A stretch of 59,865 nt of DNA. It comes from Myxococcales bacterium. GTDB taxonomy: Bacteria; Myxococcota_A; Bradymonadia; UBA7976; UBA1532. The DNA lies in the NCBI GenBank assembly GCA_020633555.1, contig JACKDL010000034.1, positions 1 through 59,865 of the forward strand, read 5' to 3'. Shown piece after piece: positions 48,969 through 57,487 of the stretch. Both the position numbers and the translations under genes were made by a program. The notes under the pieces are model-generated. The model did not search any database and had not been told where the DNA came from. It saw only the letters and a list, made by a program, of their open reading frames with translations. The stretch's first letter is position 1; each line of letters begins with the position of its first letter.

Positions 48969-49730
48969 ATGGCCGCGCAACGCCCCGCCGTCCTGTGCCT
49001 GCACGGGCTCACCAGCACCCCCTACGAGTGGCGCCCGCTGAGCGACGCCCTGGCGGCCGAGGGCTACGCCTTCGACGCCCCGGTGCTCGTGGGCCACGGC
49101 ACCCGCCCCGAGGCCCTGGCCCACACCCGCTGGCCCGACTGGCTGGGCGCCGCCCGCCGCGCCTTTGACGCGCTGGCGGCCGAGCACGACCGGGTGGTGC
49201 TGGTGGGCCTGAGCATGGGCGCCCTGTGCGCCACCGTGCTGGCCCACGAGCGGGGCGCCCGGGTGGCCGGCCTGGCCGCCATGGCCCTGCCCCTGGAGCT
49301 GACGGTGAAGAACCAGGCGGTGGTCGAGCTCGCCCGCCGGGCCCCCGTGCTCCACACGCTCATGCCCTACATCAAGAAGAAGGCGGGGCCCGACGTGAGC
49401 GATCCGGCGGTGGCCGCGGCCATGCCCAGCTACGACCGCATCCCCCTGGCCGCCGCCGCCAGCATGGTGGACGGCCAGCGCGCCGCCCTGGCGCGGCTGC
49501 CTCGGCTGGGCTGCCCGGTGCTGCTGCAGCACGGCCGCGACGACCACGTGGCCCCGGTGCGCAACGCCCGCAAGGCCTTGGATCTGCTGCGCACGCGCCA
49601 CAAGCGGGCCATCATCTACCCCAACAGCTGGCACATCCTGCCCCTGGACGTGGATCACGAGCAGGTCACCGCCGACGTGCTCGCCTTCGTCCGCGATCCC
49701 CAGGGCTTCACGGGAATCGCCCCCACCTGA
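48969..49730 (+). CDS. Alpha/beta hydrolase, carboxylesterase or monoacylglycerol-lipase type
   Basis: A 253-residue cytoplasmic hydrolase. The oxyanion segment LHGLTSTPYEW, nucleophile motif GLSMG (Ser82), LLQHGRDDHVAP (catalytic Asp) and the PNSWHILPLDVDHE segment with a catalytic His are visible. This layout is that of Est30-like carboxylesterases, which act on short-chain esters and monoglycerides. The stop is 10 bp from the glycerol kinase ATG. An enzyme that frees glycerol next to one that phosphorylates it makes sense as an operon for lipid breakdown. Confidence 0.9.
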   Translation: MAAQRPAVLCLHGLTSTPYEWRPLSDALAAEGYAFDAPVLVGHGTRPEALAHTRWPDWLGAARRAFDALAAEHDRVVLVGLSMGALCATVLAHERGARVAGLAAMALPLELTVKNQAVVELARRAPVLHTLMPYIKKKAGPDVSDPAVAAAMPSYDRIPLAAAASMVDGQRAALARLPRLGCPVLLQHGRDDHVAPVRNARKALDLLRTRHKRAIIYPNSWHILPLDVDHEQVTADVLAFVRDPQGFTGIAPT

Positions 49731-49740
49731 CGGAGCACCC

Positions 49741-51222
49741 ATGAGCGACCGCTACGTCCTCGCCATCGACCAGGGCACCACCGGCACCACCGTGCTGGTC
49801 ATCGGCCACGACCTGGCGATTCAGGGGCGGCACACCGAAGAGTTCCCCCAGATCTATCCCCAGCCGGGTTGGGTGGAGCACGACCCCAAGGCCATCCTCA
49901 ACTCGGTGCACATCAGCGTCGAGGAGGCCCTGCGCGACGCCGACATCGCCCCCGAACAGATCGCCTGCGTGGGCATCACCAACCAGCGCGAGACCACCGT
50001 GCTGTGGGACCGGGCCACGGGCGAGGCGGTGCACAACGCCATCGTCTGGCAGGACCGGCGCACCGCCGCCCGCTGCGCCGCCCTGAAGGCCGCCGGCCAC
50101 GAGGCCCTGTTCCAGTGGAAGACGGGCCTGGTGCTCGACCCCTACTTCTCGGGCACCAAGCTCGAGTGGCTGTTGGCCAACGTCCCCGGCGCCAAGGCCC
50201 GCGCCCAGGCCGGCGAGCTGGCCTTCGGCACCATCGACAGCTTCCTGGTGTGGCAGCTCACCGGCGGCGCCGCCCACGTCACCGACGTGAGCAACGCCAG
50301 CCGCACCCTGCTGATGGACCTGGAGCAGCGCCAGTGGTCCGAGCCCATCCTGAAGGTGCTCGACCTGCCCGCCGCCGTGCTGCCTGGCATCCGGAGCTGT
50401 TCAGAGATCTACGGCCACACCCGCGGCTTCGGCAGCCTGCCCGACGGCATCCCGGTCAGCGGCATGGCCGGCGACCAGCAGGCGGCCCTGTTCGGCCAGG
50501 CCTGCTTCGAGGTGGGCGAGGCGAAGTGTACGTACGGCACCGGCGCCTTCCTGCTCATCAACACCGGCGCCACCCCGGTGCGCAGCGACAACGGCCTGCT
50601 CACCAGCGTGGGCTGGCAGATCGGCGACGAGGTGGCCTACGTGCTCGAAGGCAGCGCCTTCGTGGCCGGCGCCGCCGTGCAGTGGCTGCGCGACGGCCTG
50701 GGTCTCATCGCCAGCGCCCCCGAGACCGAGGACATCGCCAACAGCGTGCCCGACACCGGCGGCGTGTACTTCGTGCCCGCCCTGGCCGGCCTGGGCGCCC
50801 CCTACTGGCGGCCGGACGCCCGCGGCGTCATCACCGGCCTCACCCGCGGCACCACCCGCGCCCACCTGGTGCGCGCCACCCTCGAGGGCATCGCGTTCCA
50901 GAACCACGCCATCCTCAACGCCATGCAGACGGATCTGAAGCGCCCGCTGGCCGCCCTGAAGGTGGACGGCGGCGCCTCGGCCAACAACCTGCTCATGCAG
51001 ACCCAGGCCGACCTGCTGGGGGTGGAGCTGGTGCGCCCCGCCGTGGTCGAGACCACCGCCCTGGGCGCCGCCTTCCTGGCCGGCCTGGCCGTGGGCGTCT
51101 GGTCGGATCTGGACGAGGTGCGCCAGAGCTGGCGCGAGGACAAGCGCTTCACCCGCCAGGCGGACCCCACCGCGGTCGAGACGGCCCTGGCCGGCTGGCG
51201 CGCCGCCGTGGCGAAGGCCTGA
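49741..51222 (+). CDS. glpK: Glycerol kinase
   Basis: A 493-residue FGGY-family kinase that makes glycerol-3-phosphate from glycerol and ATP in the cytoplasm. IDQGTTGTTVLVI, GWVEHDPKAI, GITNQRETTVLW, WQDRRTA, the MAGDQQAALFGQ segment carrying the catalytic Asp, GTGAFLLINTG, GGVYFVPALAGLGAPYW and DGGASANNLLMQ are all present. Length and motifs are normal. It lies 10 bp after an esterase gene, and no glpD or glpF is in the window. The ATG has GGAG 7 bases upstream. Confidence 0.97.
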   Translation: MSDRYVLAIDQGTTGTTVLVIGHDLAIQGRHTEEFPQIYPQPGWVEHDPKAILNSVHISVEEALRDADIAPEQIACVGITNQRETTVLWDRATGEAVHNAIVWQDRRTAARCAALKAAGHEALFQWKTGLVLDPYFSGTKLEWLLANVPGAKARAQAGELAFGTIDSFLVWQLTGGAAHVTDVSNASRTLLMDLEQRQWSEPILKVLDLPAAVLPGIRSCSEIYGHTRGFGSLPDGIPVSGMAGDQQAALFGQACFEVGEAKCTYGTGAFLLINTGATPVRSDNGLLTSVGWQIGDEVAYVLEGSAFVAGAAVQWLRDGLGLIASAPETEDIANSVPDTGGVYFVPALAGLGAPYWRPDARGVITGLTRGTTRAHLVRATLEGIAFQNHAILNAMQTDLKRPLAALKVDGGASANNLLMQTQADLLGVELVRPAVVETTALGAAFLAGLAVGVWSDLDEVRQSWREDKRFTRQADPTAVETALAGWRAAVAKA

Positions 51223-51272
51223 GCCTCGGGACACGCCCTGTGGCCCCGGTGCCTTTTCAGGATCTCCAGATA

Positions 51273-51356
51273 CCAATCGGGCGCCGACCGCGGCCCCGGA
51301 TTTGCGGCCCCGCATCTGCAGCACCACCATGCCAACCGGGCGTCCACCGCGGCCCC
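51273..51356. repeat. Imperfect 25-bp direct repeat
   Basis: Copies at 51273-51297 and 51332-51356 match at 22 of 25 positions (CCAAYCGGGCG core followed by ACCGCGGCCCC). Confidence 0.65.
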
Positions 51357-51419
51357 GCACCTGACCAACAACGCCTCGATCTCCTTCCTCTCCCCAACCC
51401 CTCGACCGACGCCCAGGGA

Positions 51420-51526
51420 GCGGGGGGGCGACCCGGCCGGCGATGGGGCCCCGCAGGCTGAGGGATTCGGCAAAGCCGAAGACCGAGGCCGAGGCCGCCC
51501 GGGAGCCGGCCGGGTCGCCCCTCCGC
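51420..51526. repeat. Long inverted repeat (17 perfect bp, 22 with one G-U)
   Basis: Arms 51425-51441 and 51505-51521 are exact reverse complements (GGGGCGACCCGGCCGGC). Four more pairs plus one G-U wobble extend them to 51420 and 51526. The 63-base centre carries a further perfect hairpin. Confidence 0.75.
51466..51480. repeat. Internal hairpin TTCGGC-AAA-GCCGAA
   Basis: A perfect 6-bp stem with a 3-base loop at the centre of the long inverted repeat. Confidence 0.6.
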
Positions 51527-51551
51527 GCCGGATCGTCGGCCGCCCCGCGCA

Positions 51552-51581
51552 GGGTTGGACCGGCGCCAGCCGGCCCAACCC
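51552..51581. terminator. Strong hairpin, 12 bp with one mismatch
   Basis: GGGTTGG and CCAACCC outside, CCGGC and GCCGG inside, one A-C mismatch and a 4-base loop. It lies between two gene ends but without a T-run on either side. Confidence 0.5.
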
Positions 51582-51659
51582 GACACACCACCCCAGCGGT
51601 GGAACGGGCGCGAAGCCGGGCGCTCGTCAGCCCACCCGACCCGCCGCCTCTGCGGCCGC

Positions 51660-52826
51660 TCAGCCCTTCGCCAGCGTCGCCGCCAGGATCACCTTCTGGA
51701 TCTCGCTGGTGCCCTCGTAGATCCGCAGCGCGCGGATCTCGCGGTACAGGCGCTCCACCACGCTGCCCACCTGCACGCCGCGGCCGCCGTGGATCTGCAC
51801 CGCCTTGTCGATGAGCCGGAAGGCCGCCTCGGTGGCGAAGAGCTTGGCCATGGCCACCGGGGCCGTGGCGCGGCCGGGCACGGTGTCCTTGTGGTGGGCG
51901 GCGCGGTAGACGAGCAGGCGGGCGGCGTCCAGCTCGGTCCAGCCGTCGGCCAGGTAGGCGCCGATCTGCTGGTGCTCGAGGATGGGCTTGCCGCCCTGCC
52001 GGCGGGCCTTGGCGAAGGCGGTGGCCTCGTCCAGGGCGCGGCGGCCCATGCCCACGGCGGCGGCGGCCACGGTGGTGCGGAAGGCCTCCAGGGTCTGCAT
52101 GGCGAGCTTGAAGCCGTCGCCCTCCCGGCCCAGCAGGCGGTCCTCGGGGAGGTCGCAGCCGTCCAGGCGCAGGGTGCCGATGGGGTGCGGCGCGGTGACC
52201 TGGAAGCGCTCGACGGTGACGCCAGGGTCGTCGGGCTCGACGATGAAGGCGCTGATGCCCCGGTGGCCAGCGGCCGGATCGGTGCTCGCGAACACCACGT
52301 ACTGCCCGGCGACGCCGGCGTTGCTGATCCAGGTCTTCACGCCGTTCAGGCGGTAGGCGCAGGGCAGCCGGGTGGCGCGGCAGGTCAGGGCGGCCACGTC
52401 GCTGCCGGCGTCGGGCTCGCTGAGCGCGAAGGCGCCCAGGCGCTCGCCGGCGAGCACGCCGGGCAGGTAGTGGGCCTTCTGGGCGTCGCTGCCGGCCAGA
52501 GTGATGGGGTAGCTGCCCAGGCCCTGCATGGCGAAGGCGGTGTCCAGCAGGCCGTCGGCCCAGCCCAGGGCCTCGCGCACCAGGCACAGGGCGCGCACGT
52601 CCAGGGCGTCGGGGCGGCCGTGGGCGGCGCCGCCGAAGCGCTCGGGCACGGCCCAGGCCAGCAGGCCGGCGTCGGCCAGAGCCTTGGCGGCGCGGCGGGT
52701 GGCGGCGTCCTCGTCGGCGTGGTCCGGGGTCCAGCCGGCGGCCAGGGCCCGGGCGGCGTCGGCCACGGCCCAGTGGTGGGCCTCGAAGAAGACGGTCAGG
52801 TCGTCGCTGCTGAGCGCCGGCCTCAC
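51660..52826 (-). CDS. Acyl-CoA dehydrogenase
   Basis: A 388-residue FAD-dependent enzyme that introduces a double bond in acyl-CoA. The N-terminal helical part, GAFALSEPDAGSDVAAL, LNGVKTWISNAG, the core VGMGRRALDEATAFAKAR, and the C-terminal ALRIYEGTSEIQKVIL with the likely catalytic Glu (in IYEGTSE) are present. Length is normal. The GTG start at 52826 overlaps the stop of the enoyl-CoA hydratase gene (GTGA). It is the last gene of a three-gene operon for acyl-CoA breakdown. The substrate is not evident from the sequence. Confidence 0.94.
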   Translation of the reverse strand: MRPALSSDDLTVFFEAHHWAVADAARALAAGWTPDHADEDAATRRAAKALADAGLLAWAVPERFGGAAHGRPDALDVRALCLVREALGWADGLLDTAFAMQGLGSYPITLAGSDAQKAHYLPGVLAGERLGAFALSEPDAGSDVAALTCRATRLPCAYRLNGVKTWISNAGVAGQYVVFASTDPAAGHRGISAFIVEPDDPGVTVERFQVTAPHPIGTLRLDGCDLPEDRLLGREGDGFKLAMQTLEAFRTTVAAAAVGMGRRALDEATAFAKARRQGGKPILEHQQIGAYLADGWTELDAARLLVYRAAHHKDTVPGRATAPVAMAKLFATEAAFRLIDKAVQIHGGRGVQVGSVVERLYREIRALRIYEGTSEIQKVILAATLAKG

Positions 52827-53641
52827 GCTCCGCCCTCGGGCTCGGCCAACCCCTCGAAGCGGGGCGGGCGCTTCTCGGTCCAGGCGTCGAACGCCTCGCG
52901 GAAGTCGGGGTGGGCCATGCAGATGGCCTGGGCCTGCGCCTCGGCCTCGATGGCCTCGCGCAGGTTCAAGGTGGCCTCGTCCTCGAGCATCTGCTTGGTC
53001 ATCTGGTGGGCGAAGAAGGGGCCGCGGGCCAGCTTGCCGGCCAGGGCCAGCGCCTCGGCGCGCAGGGCCTCGGGGGGCACCACCCGGTTCACCAGGCCGA
53101 TGCGCTCGGCGCGGTCGGCGCGGATGATCTCGCCGGTGAACAGCAGCTCCGAGGCATGGCCCAGGCCCACCACCCGCGGCAGCAGGTAGGTGGCGCCCAT
53201 GTCGGCGCCGCACAGGCCCACCTGGGGGAAGATGAAGCCGAAGCGGGCCTTCTCGCTGGCCAGCCGCAGGTCGGCGGCCAGGGCCATCACCGCGCCGGCG
53301 CCCACGGCCACGCCGTTCACGGCGGCGATCACCGGCTTCTTGCACTTGCGGATGTTCTCGATGAGCGCGCCGGTGACCCGGGTGAAGGCCAAAAGGCCTT
53401 TCATGTCGCGGCTGAACAGCTCGCCGATGATGTCCTCGACGTCGCCGCCGCTGCAGAAGGCGCGGCCGCTCCCGGTGAGCACCACGGCGCGCACCCGGTC
53501 GTTGCCGTCGAGCCACGCGAAGAAGTCCCGCAGCTCCTCGTAGCTGGCGAAGGTGAGCGCGTTCAGGCGGTCGGGCCGGTTGAGGGTGATGACCCCCACG
53601 TGGCCGTCCACGATCTCGAAGTCGAAGTGCTGGGGGTTCAC
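52823..53641 (-). CDS. Enoyl-CoA hydratase/isomerase family protein
   Basis: A 272-residue crotonase. VGVITLNRPDRLNALTF, the oxyanion segment AFCSGGDVEDII, PVIAAVNGVAVGAGAVMALAAD, and FGFIFPQVGLCGADMG with LLPRVVGLGHASELLFTG are visible. The GAD-M-G form at the second site differs from the typical PGxGGT, as in hydratases found beside RidA and acyl-CoA dehydrogenase genes in some aromatic acid pathways. The GTG start overlaps the RidA-like stop. It acts between dehydrogenation and the next step, probably in the same route as its neighbours. Confidence 0.92.
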   Translation of the reverse strand: MNPQHFDFEIVDGHVGVITLNRPDRLNALTFASYEELRDFFAWLDGNDRVRAVVLTGSGRAFCSGGDVEDIIGELFSRDMKGLLAFTRVTGALIENIRKCKKPVIAAVNGVAVGAGAVMALAADLRLASEKARFGFIFPQVGLCGADMGATYLLPRVVGLGHASELLFTGEIIRADRAERIGLVNRVVPPEALRAEALALAGKLARGPFFAHQMTKQMLEDEATLNLREAIEAEAQAQAICMAHPDFREAFDAWTEKRPPRFEGLAEPEGGA

Positions 53642-54048
53642 TCGGCGTCCTCCAGGGGCAGCACGGCCAAAGTCTCGATCTCCACCAGGGCCTGGGGCTC
53701 CACCAGGCCGGTCACGCCCACCAGCGCCATGGCGGGGAACACCCGGCCCAAGTGCTGGCGCCAGGCGGGGCCCAGGGCCCGCAGGCTGGCGCGGTAGGCG
53801 GCCAGATCGGTGACGTAGCAGGTCATCTTCACGATGTGCTCGGGGCGGGCGCCGGCGGCGTCCAGCACCGCGCGGATGTTGGCCAGGGTCTGGGCGAACT
53901 GGCCCACGAAGTCGCTGGCCTCGAAGACGCCCTGGGGCGTCCAGCCCACCTGGCCGGCGATGGCCAGCACCCGGCCCTGGGCCAACACGCCGTTGCTGTA
54001 GCCCTTGGCGGGCGGCCACCCCTCGGGGTGGACGATGCGGTGACTCAC
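53638..54048 (-). CDS. RidA (YjgF/UK114)-family protein
   Basis: A 136-residue protein. YSNGVLAQGRVLAIAGQVGW, QFAQTLANIRAVLDAAGA, IVKMTCYVTDLAAYR and ALVEIETLAVL match the RidA fold. The catalytic Arg of RidA (in P-A-R-[ST]) is replaced (FPAMALVGVTGL), so it is not the usual imine deaminase and belongs to another Rid branch. The GTG start at 54048 has AGGAGG 6 bases upstream (54055-54060). It is the first gene of an operon with enoyl-CoA hydratase and acyl-CoA dehydrogenase. It may clear or handle a reactive intermediate of that route. Confidence 0.9.
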   Translation of the reverse strand: MSHRIVHPEGWPPAKGYSNGVLAQGRVLAIAGQVGWTPQGVFEASDFVGQFAQTLANIRAVLDAAGARPEHIVKMTCYVTDLAAYRASLRALGPAWRQHLGRVFPAMALVGVTGLVEPQALVEIETLAVLPLEDAE

Positions 54049-54129
54049 GGGCGACCTCCTGGCGGGCGATCTGCGGGGCGGGCCCGCAGCCTACCCTGCC
54101 GCCGCGCCGCCGGGGTAGGCTCCCGCCTC

Positions 54130-54699
54130 GTGAGCGATCGCCGCCCCATCCGCCTGGGCCCCCGGGGCTTCCAGGGCATCATCGGCTGGACCTTCTTCGA
54201 CCCCGCCAACCTGGTGGCGGTGGGGTTGAGCGGGGTGTCCGTGGGGCTGGTGGTGCACGCCATGCGGGGCCGCGGCGCCGACGACTGGCCCATGGCGGTG
54301 CTGCTGTACCTGGCCATGGCCGGCGTGCTGCGGGCCTACTTCTTCGCCTATTACCACGGGGGCGCGCTGGGCCGGCTGACCACCCTGCTGATGAACCTGG
54401 TGGGGTTCGTGGGCACGGCCGCGCTGTGGGGGGATCGGGCGGCCGGGCACGCCGAGCTGCGGGCCGACGGCCTTGTGACGCTGGCCGACGCGCCAGGCTT
54501 TCGTTGGGCGGCCATCCTGCACATGGTGGTGGCCTTCACCCTGTGCATCCACCTGATCCTGCCGCGGCGCTGGGTGATCCGGGCCACCGACGAGCTGGCG
54601 GATCGCGGCGGGCAGGACGCGGCGCCCGACGCGCCCATCGAGACCATCGACGATCCCCAGGCCCGCGCGGCCCGCGAGGCGGAGCGCGACCGGGGCTGA
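54130..54699 (+). CDS. Small polytopic membrane protein, function unknown
   Basis: A 189-residue protein. The GTG start at 54130 is taken as the first one giving the basic N-terminus SDRRPIRLGPRG. Four hydrophobic stretches are seen: NLVAVGLSGVSVGLVVHAM, MAVLLYLAMAGVLRAYFFAYY, LTTLLMNLVGFVGTAAL and AAILHMVVAFTLCIHLIL. The C-terminal tail is charged (EAERDRG). No family is recognised. It is divergent from the RidA operon with an 81-bp gap, and 11 bp from the end of the next minus-strand gene. Confidence 0.72.
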   Translation: MSDRRPIRLGPRGFQGIIGWTFFDPANLVAVGLSGVSVGLVVHAMRGRGADDWPMAVLLYLAMAGVLRAYFFAYYHGGALGRLTTLLMNLVGFVGTAALWGDRAAGHAELRADGLVTLADAPGFRWAAILHMVVAFTLCIHLILPRRWVIRATDELADRGGQDAAPDAPIETIDDPQARAAREAERDRG

Positions 54700-54710
54700 G
54701 CCTTGGGAGT

Positions 54711-55930
54711 TCAGGGCCCCGCGTCGCGGGGGCCGCCCCACTGGCGACGCTGCTGCAGACGCCACAGGCGCCGGTGGCCGCCCACGTCGTCGGCGGGCAG
54801 GCGCGGGGTGCTGACGGCCTCGGCCGCGCCCAGGGCGCCCGCCGCCAGAGGGGCCTTCGCCAGCAGCGCGCCGCCGCCCAACGCCAGCGAGAGCGCCAGG
54901 GTGATCCAGGTGCCGCGCCCAGGCGCGGCCTTGGGCGCCGGCCCCCACAGGCTCCACACCGTGCCCCCCAGCAGCCCCACCGCGCACAGCCCCGCGGGCA
55001 CCTGCAGGTCCAAAGGCCCCACGGCGGTGGCCGCGGCGCCCAGGGCCAGCGCGGCCCCCGCGAAGCCCGGCCCGCCCGGCAGGGCCAGGGCGCCGGCGAT
55101 GACGGGCGCAGGCAGGCCACGGCCGCTCGCCGGGCGCGGGCGTGCTGCGGCTGACGGCGGCGACCAGCCCCGCCCCCGCCAGCGCCAGCCCTGCGCCCGC
55201 CAGCCCCCGCGGCGGTGCCGGTGAGCGCGCCCAGGAGCGCCGGGCCCAGCGGGGCCAGGGCCGCCGTCAGCGCGGGGCGACCGGCGGCCAGGGCCAGCCA
55301 GGGCAGGCCGGCGCCCAGCCAGGCCACGCCCACCGCCGCCACCTGCGCGCCATCGGGGGTCAGCGGCAGCACCGCGTGGATCAGCCCCCCGCCCAGCGCC
55401 AGGGCCAGCAGGGCGCTGCCCCAGGGCGCGTCCCGGCGGGCGCCCGCGGCCAGCAGCAGCGCGGCGCCCCCGCCCCAAAGGGCCAGAATCCGAAGCTGAA
55501 TCAACACCTTGGGCGCGGGCCCGGCCAGGGCCAGCCAGGCGCCGGCGCCCAACAGCGCCGCCGCGCCGAGCCCCGCCAGCACGCGCCGCCAGGGGTGTGC
55601 CCGCGCCACGGCCAGGGCGCCGGCCGCGGCCACCGCCGCCGCGCTCAGCCGCGGATCGGTGGCGGTGAGGGCCAGGGTGACCGCCGCCACGACCGGCCCA
55701 GCCGCGCGATCCGCCAGGGCCCCGTGGGCCAGCAGCAGGGTCGCCAGCGCAGGGGCCAGCGCCCCGCTCAGGGCGAAGCTCAGCGGACCGCCCCAGCCGT
55801 CGGCGCCGCCGACCCCGATCACCGCTGCCACCCCGGCGACGCCCCACAAGGCCGCCTGAGCCCCCCGGGCGCGCGGGATCAGGGCCAGCAGGGGCAGCAG
55901 GGCGACAGCGGTGGGCAATCCTGGCAGCAT
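54711..55930 (-). pseudogene. Polytopic membrane protein gene split by two frameshifts
   Basis: From ATG 55930 the frame codes for a strongly hydrophobic protein (VALLPLLALIP, VLAGLGAAALLGAGAWLAL, LALALGGGLIHAVLPL). Near 55204-55208, a run of five C on the plus strand, the hydrophobic reading moves to a second frame. Near 55112-55128 it moves to a third frame, which continues hydrophobic (APVIAGALALPGGPGFAGAA) to the stop at 54711. Joining the three parts gives about 406 residues with many helices. Both shifts fit one extra base each. They could be mutations or sequencing errors in GC-rich DNA. Function unknown. Confidence 0.65.
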
Positions 55931-56025
55931 GGGGCCCTTGGTGCGCCCGCGACCCGGTGGTCGTCAAGCACAACCCCGTGGGCTGCCGTATGACGTCAGG
56001 CATGGCAGGGACCGAGGAGCCAGGT

Positions 56026-56745
56026 ATGGACAAGCGCGCTCACCCCCGACGGTCCGCGGTGCTCGCGGTCACCTACGGCGACCCCGACGCCCTCCGCGCC
56101 GACTACGCCCACAACATCTCCCGTGGCGGCCTGTTCCTGGCGACCGACGCCGAGCTGAGGCCCGGCGACGCCGTGGAGCTGCGCCTGGCGCTGGCGGGCG
56201 CGGGCGGCACGATCCACGTGCCCGCCCACGTACGCTGGGTGGGCACCCTGGGCGAGGCCGAGGTGCAAGGGGTCGGCGTGGAGTTCGACCGGGCGGATCA
56301 GGCGCTGGCCGCCCGCATCGACCGGCTGGTGGACCGCCTGGAGCAGGCCCCCGACGCCCCGGTGCGGGTGCTGCTGGTGGAGCCCAACGGACACGCCGCG
56401 CAGCTCTTCAGCGACGGCCTGCGCAGCGAGGCCCGGCGGCTCTTCGGCGACGGCCACCCGCTGAGCGTGGTCACGGCCGGCGACGGGCAGGCGGCCCTGG
56501 AGGCCCTGCGCACCGACCTGTTCGACCTGGCGGTCATCGAGCTGCGCACCCCCGAGCTGGACGGCGAGGCGCTCATCGATCGCATCCGCCACGAGGTGGA
56601 TCCGGGGCTGCCCATCATCGCCACGGCGCGGGCGGAGGACGGCGACGAGCGGCAGGTGGCCCTGCGGGCCGGCGCTGACGCCTTCCTGCCCAAGCCGGTG
56701 CAGCTTCGCACCCTGGTGAACTCGATCCGGCTGTTGCTGGGCTGA
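56026..56745 (+). CDS. PilZ-domain protein fused to a pseudo-receiver domain
   Basis: A 239-residue cytoplasmic protein. The PilZ domain (1-100) has the c-di-GMP-binding pattern RxxxR (R4 and R8 in RAHPRR) and NISRGG (30-35), of the type common in myxobacteria. The second half (113-239) is a receiver fold (VRVLLVEPNG, FDLAVIELRTPELDG, LPIIAT, AFLPKPVQ). The phospho-acceptor Asp is Glu172, and the acidic pair is replaced by EP (119-120), while Thr200 and Lys223 are kept. It should therefore not be phosphorylated normally. Start ATG 56026 has GAGGAG 8 bases upstream. The protein may change cell behaviour such as gliding in response to c-di-GMP. Confidence 0.9.
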   Translation: MDKRAHPRRSAVLAVTYGDPDALRADYAHNISRGGLFLATDAELRPGDAVELRLALAGAGGTIHVPAHVRWVGTLGEAEVQGVGVEFDRADQALAARIDRLVDRLEQAPDAPVRVLLVEPNGHAAQLFSDGLRSEARRLFGDGHPLSVVTAGDGQAALEALRTDLFDLAVIELRTPELDGEALIDRIRHEVDPGLPIIATARAEDGDERQVALRAGADAFLPKPVQLRTLVNSIRLLLG

Positions 56746-56761
56746 GGCGGGGGCGCCTGGC

Positions 56762-57439
56762 TCAGGCGCGGGTGAGCCGCCAGCGGCCGCGGGGGTTCAC
56801 GAAGACCGCCTCCTCGGGATCCTCGGGCAGCGGCTCGACGGGCGCCTCGGCCACCCGGAACAGGGGGGCCGACTCGCTGGCGCGGAAGGGGTGCCCGGCG
56901 GAGGGCCGCACCCCGTCACACACCATCCGGGCCGCCAGCGCGAAGGCCGCCGCCTGCGCGGGGGCGGCCTCGTCGGGGCCGCGGAAGGGCACCTCCACGT
57001 CGCGCATGCCGAAGGCCTGCATGCCCTCGGTGAGCGCCCGCCCCGGCTCGCCGTAGATCTCGACGAACAGGTGGAACAGCGTGGTGGCGTCGTTCGCCGC
57101 CAGGTGCGCGGCCGTGCTCGGCGAGAACACCTTCACGGCCGTCTCGACGTAGGCCCCCAGGGCCCCAGCGGCGAAGGCCGCACGCATGAAGTCCGCCGCC
57201 GCGCGGGCCACCGACAGGTCGCCCTCGGCGGGCACGTCGGCGCTCACGAACAGCACGCCCTTGTGGTTGCGCAGGGCCTTCAGCTCCGGCGCCTCGAAGG
57301 TGGCGTTCTGGGCGGCCAGATCGGCCATCTCCTCGGCGAGGGCGGGTTCGGCGGGGCCGAACTCCACGTCCAGGGGGCCGGCGGGGAGGTCGGGCGCCTT
57401 GTGCCAGGGCCCGGCGATGGTCAGGATGATGCGTCCCAT
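56762..57439 (-). CDS. Hypothetical protein, possibly DUF4261-like
   Basis: A 225-residue protein of mixed alpha/beta type, without signal peptide or membrane helix. Segments such as MGRIILTIAGPW, GVLFVSADVPAEGDL, LFHLFVEIYGEPGRAL and GMQAFGMRDVEVPF are visible. A weak resemblance to DUF4261-family proteins is all I can offer. Start ATG 57439 is preferred over a TTG at 57460. It is convergent with the PilZ gene and divergent from the GroES-like gene (48 bp). No function is assigned. Confidence 0.7.
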   Translation of the reverse strand: MGRIILTIAGPWHKAPDLPAGPLDVEFGPAEPALAEEMADLAAQNATFEAPELKALRNHKGVLFVSADVPAEGDLSVARAAADFMRAAFAAGALGAYVETAVKVFSPSTAAHLAANDATTLFHLFVEIYGEPGRALTEGMQAFGMRDVEVPFRGPDEAAPAQAAAFALAARMVCDGVRPSAGHPFRASESAPLFRVAEAPVEPLPEDPEEAVFVNPRGRWRLTRA

Positions 57440-57487
57440 GGCTGCCGCTTTTCGTGGCAACGGCCCCCGAGATCAACAGGAATCGCG

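Larger units (their letters stand above)
51223..51659. other. Structured intergenic region between convergent genes (437 bp, no ORF assigned)
   Basis: No gene is supported here. The region holds a near-perfect 25-bp direct repeat, a long inverted repeat with an internal hairpin, a second strong hairpin and several small GC stems. Both flanking genes end here, so terminators, a REP-like element or a small structured RNA are possible. Confidence 0.6.

Noticed and set aside
51620..51640. GGGCGC...GGGCGC taken as a hairpin
   Set aside because: The two copies are in direct, not inverted, orientation.
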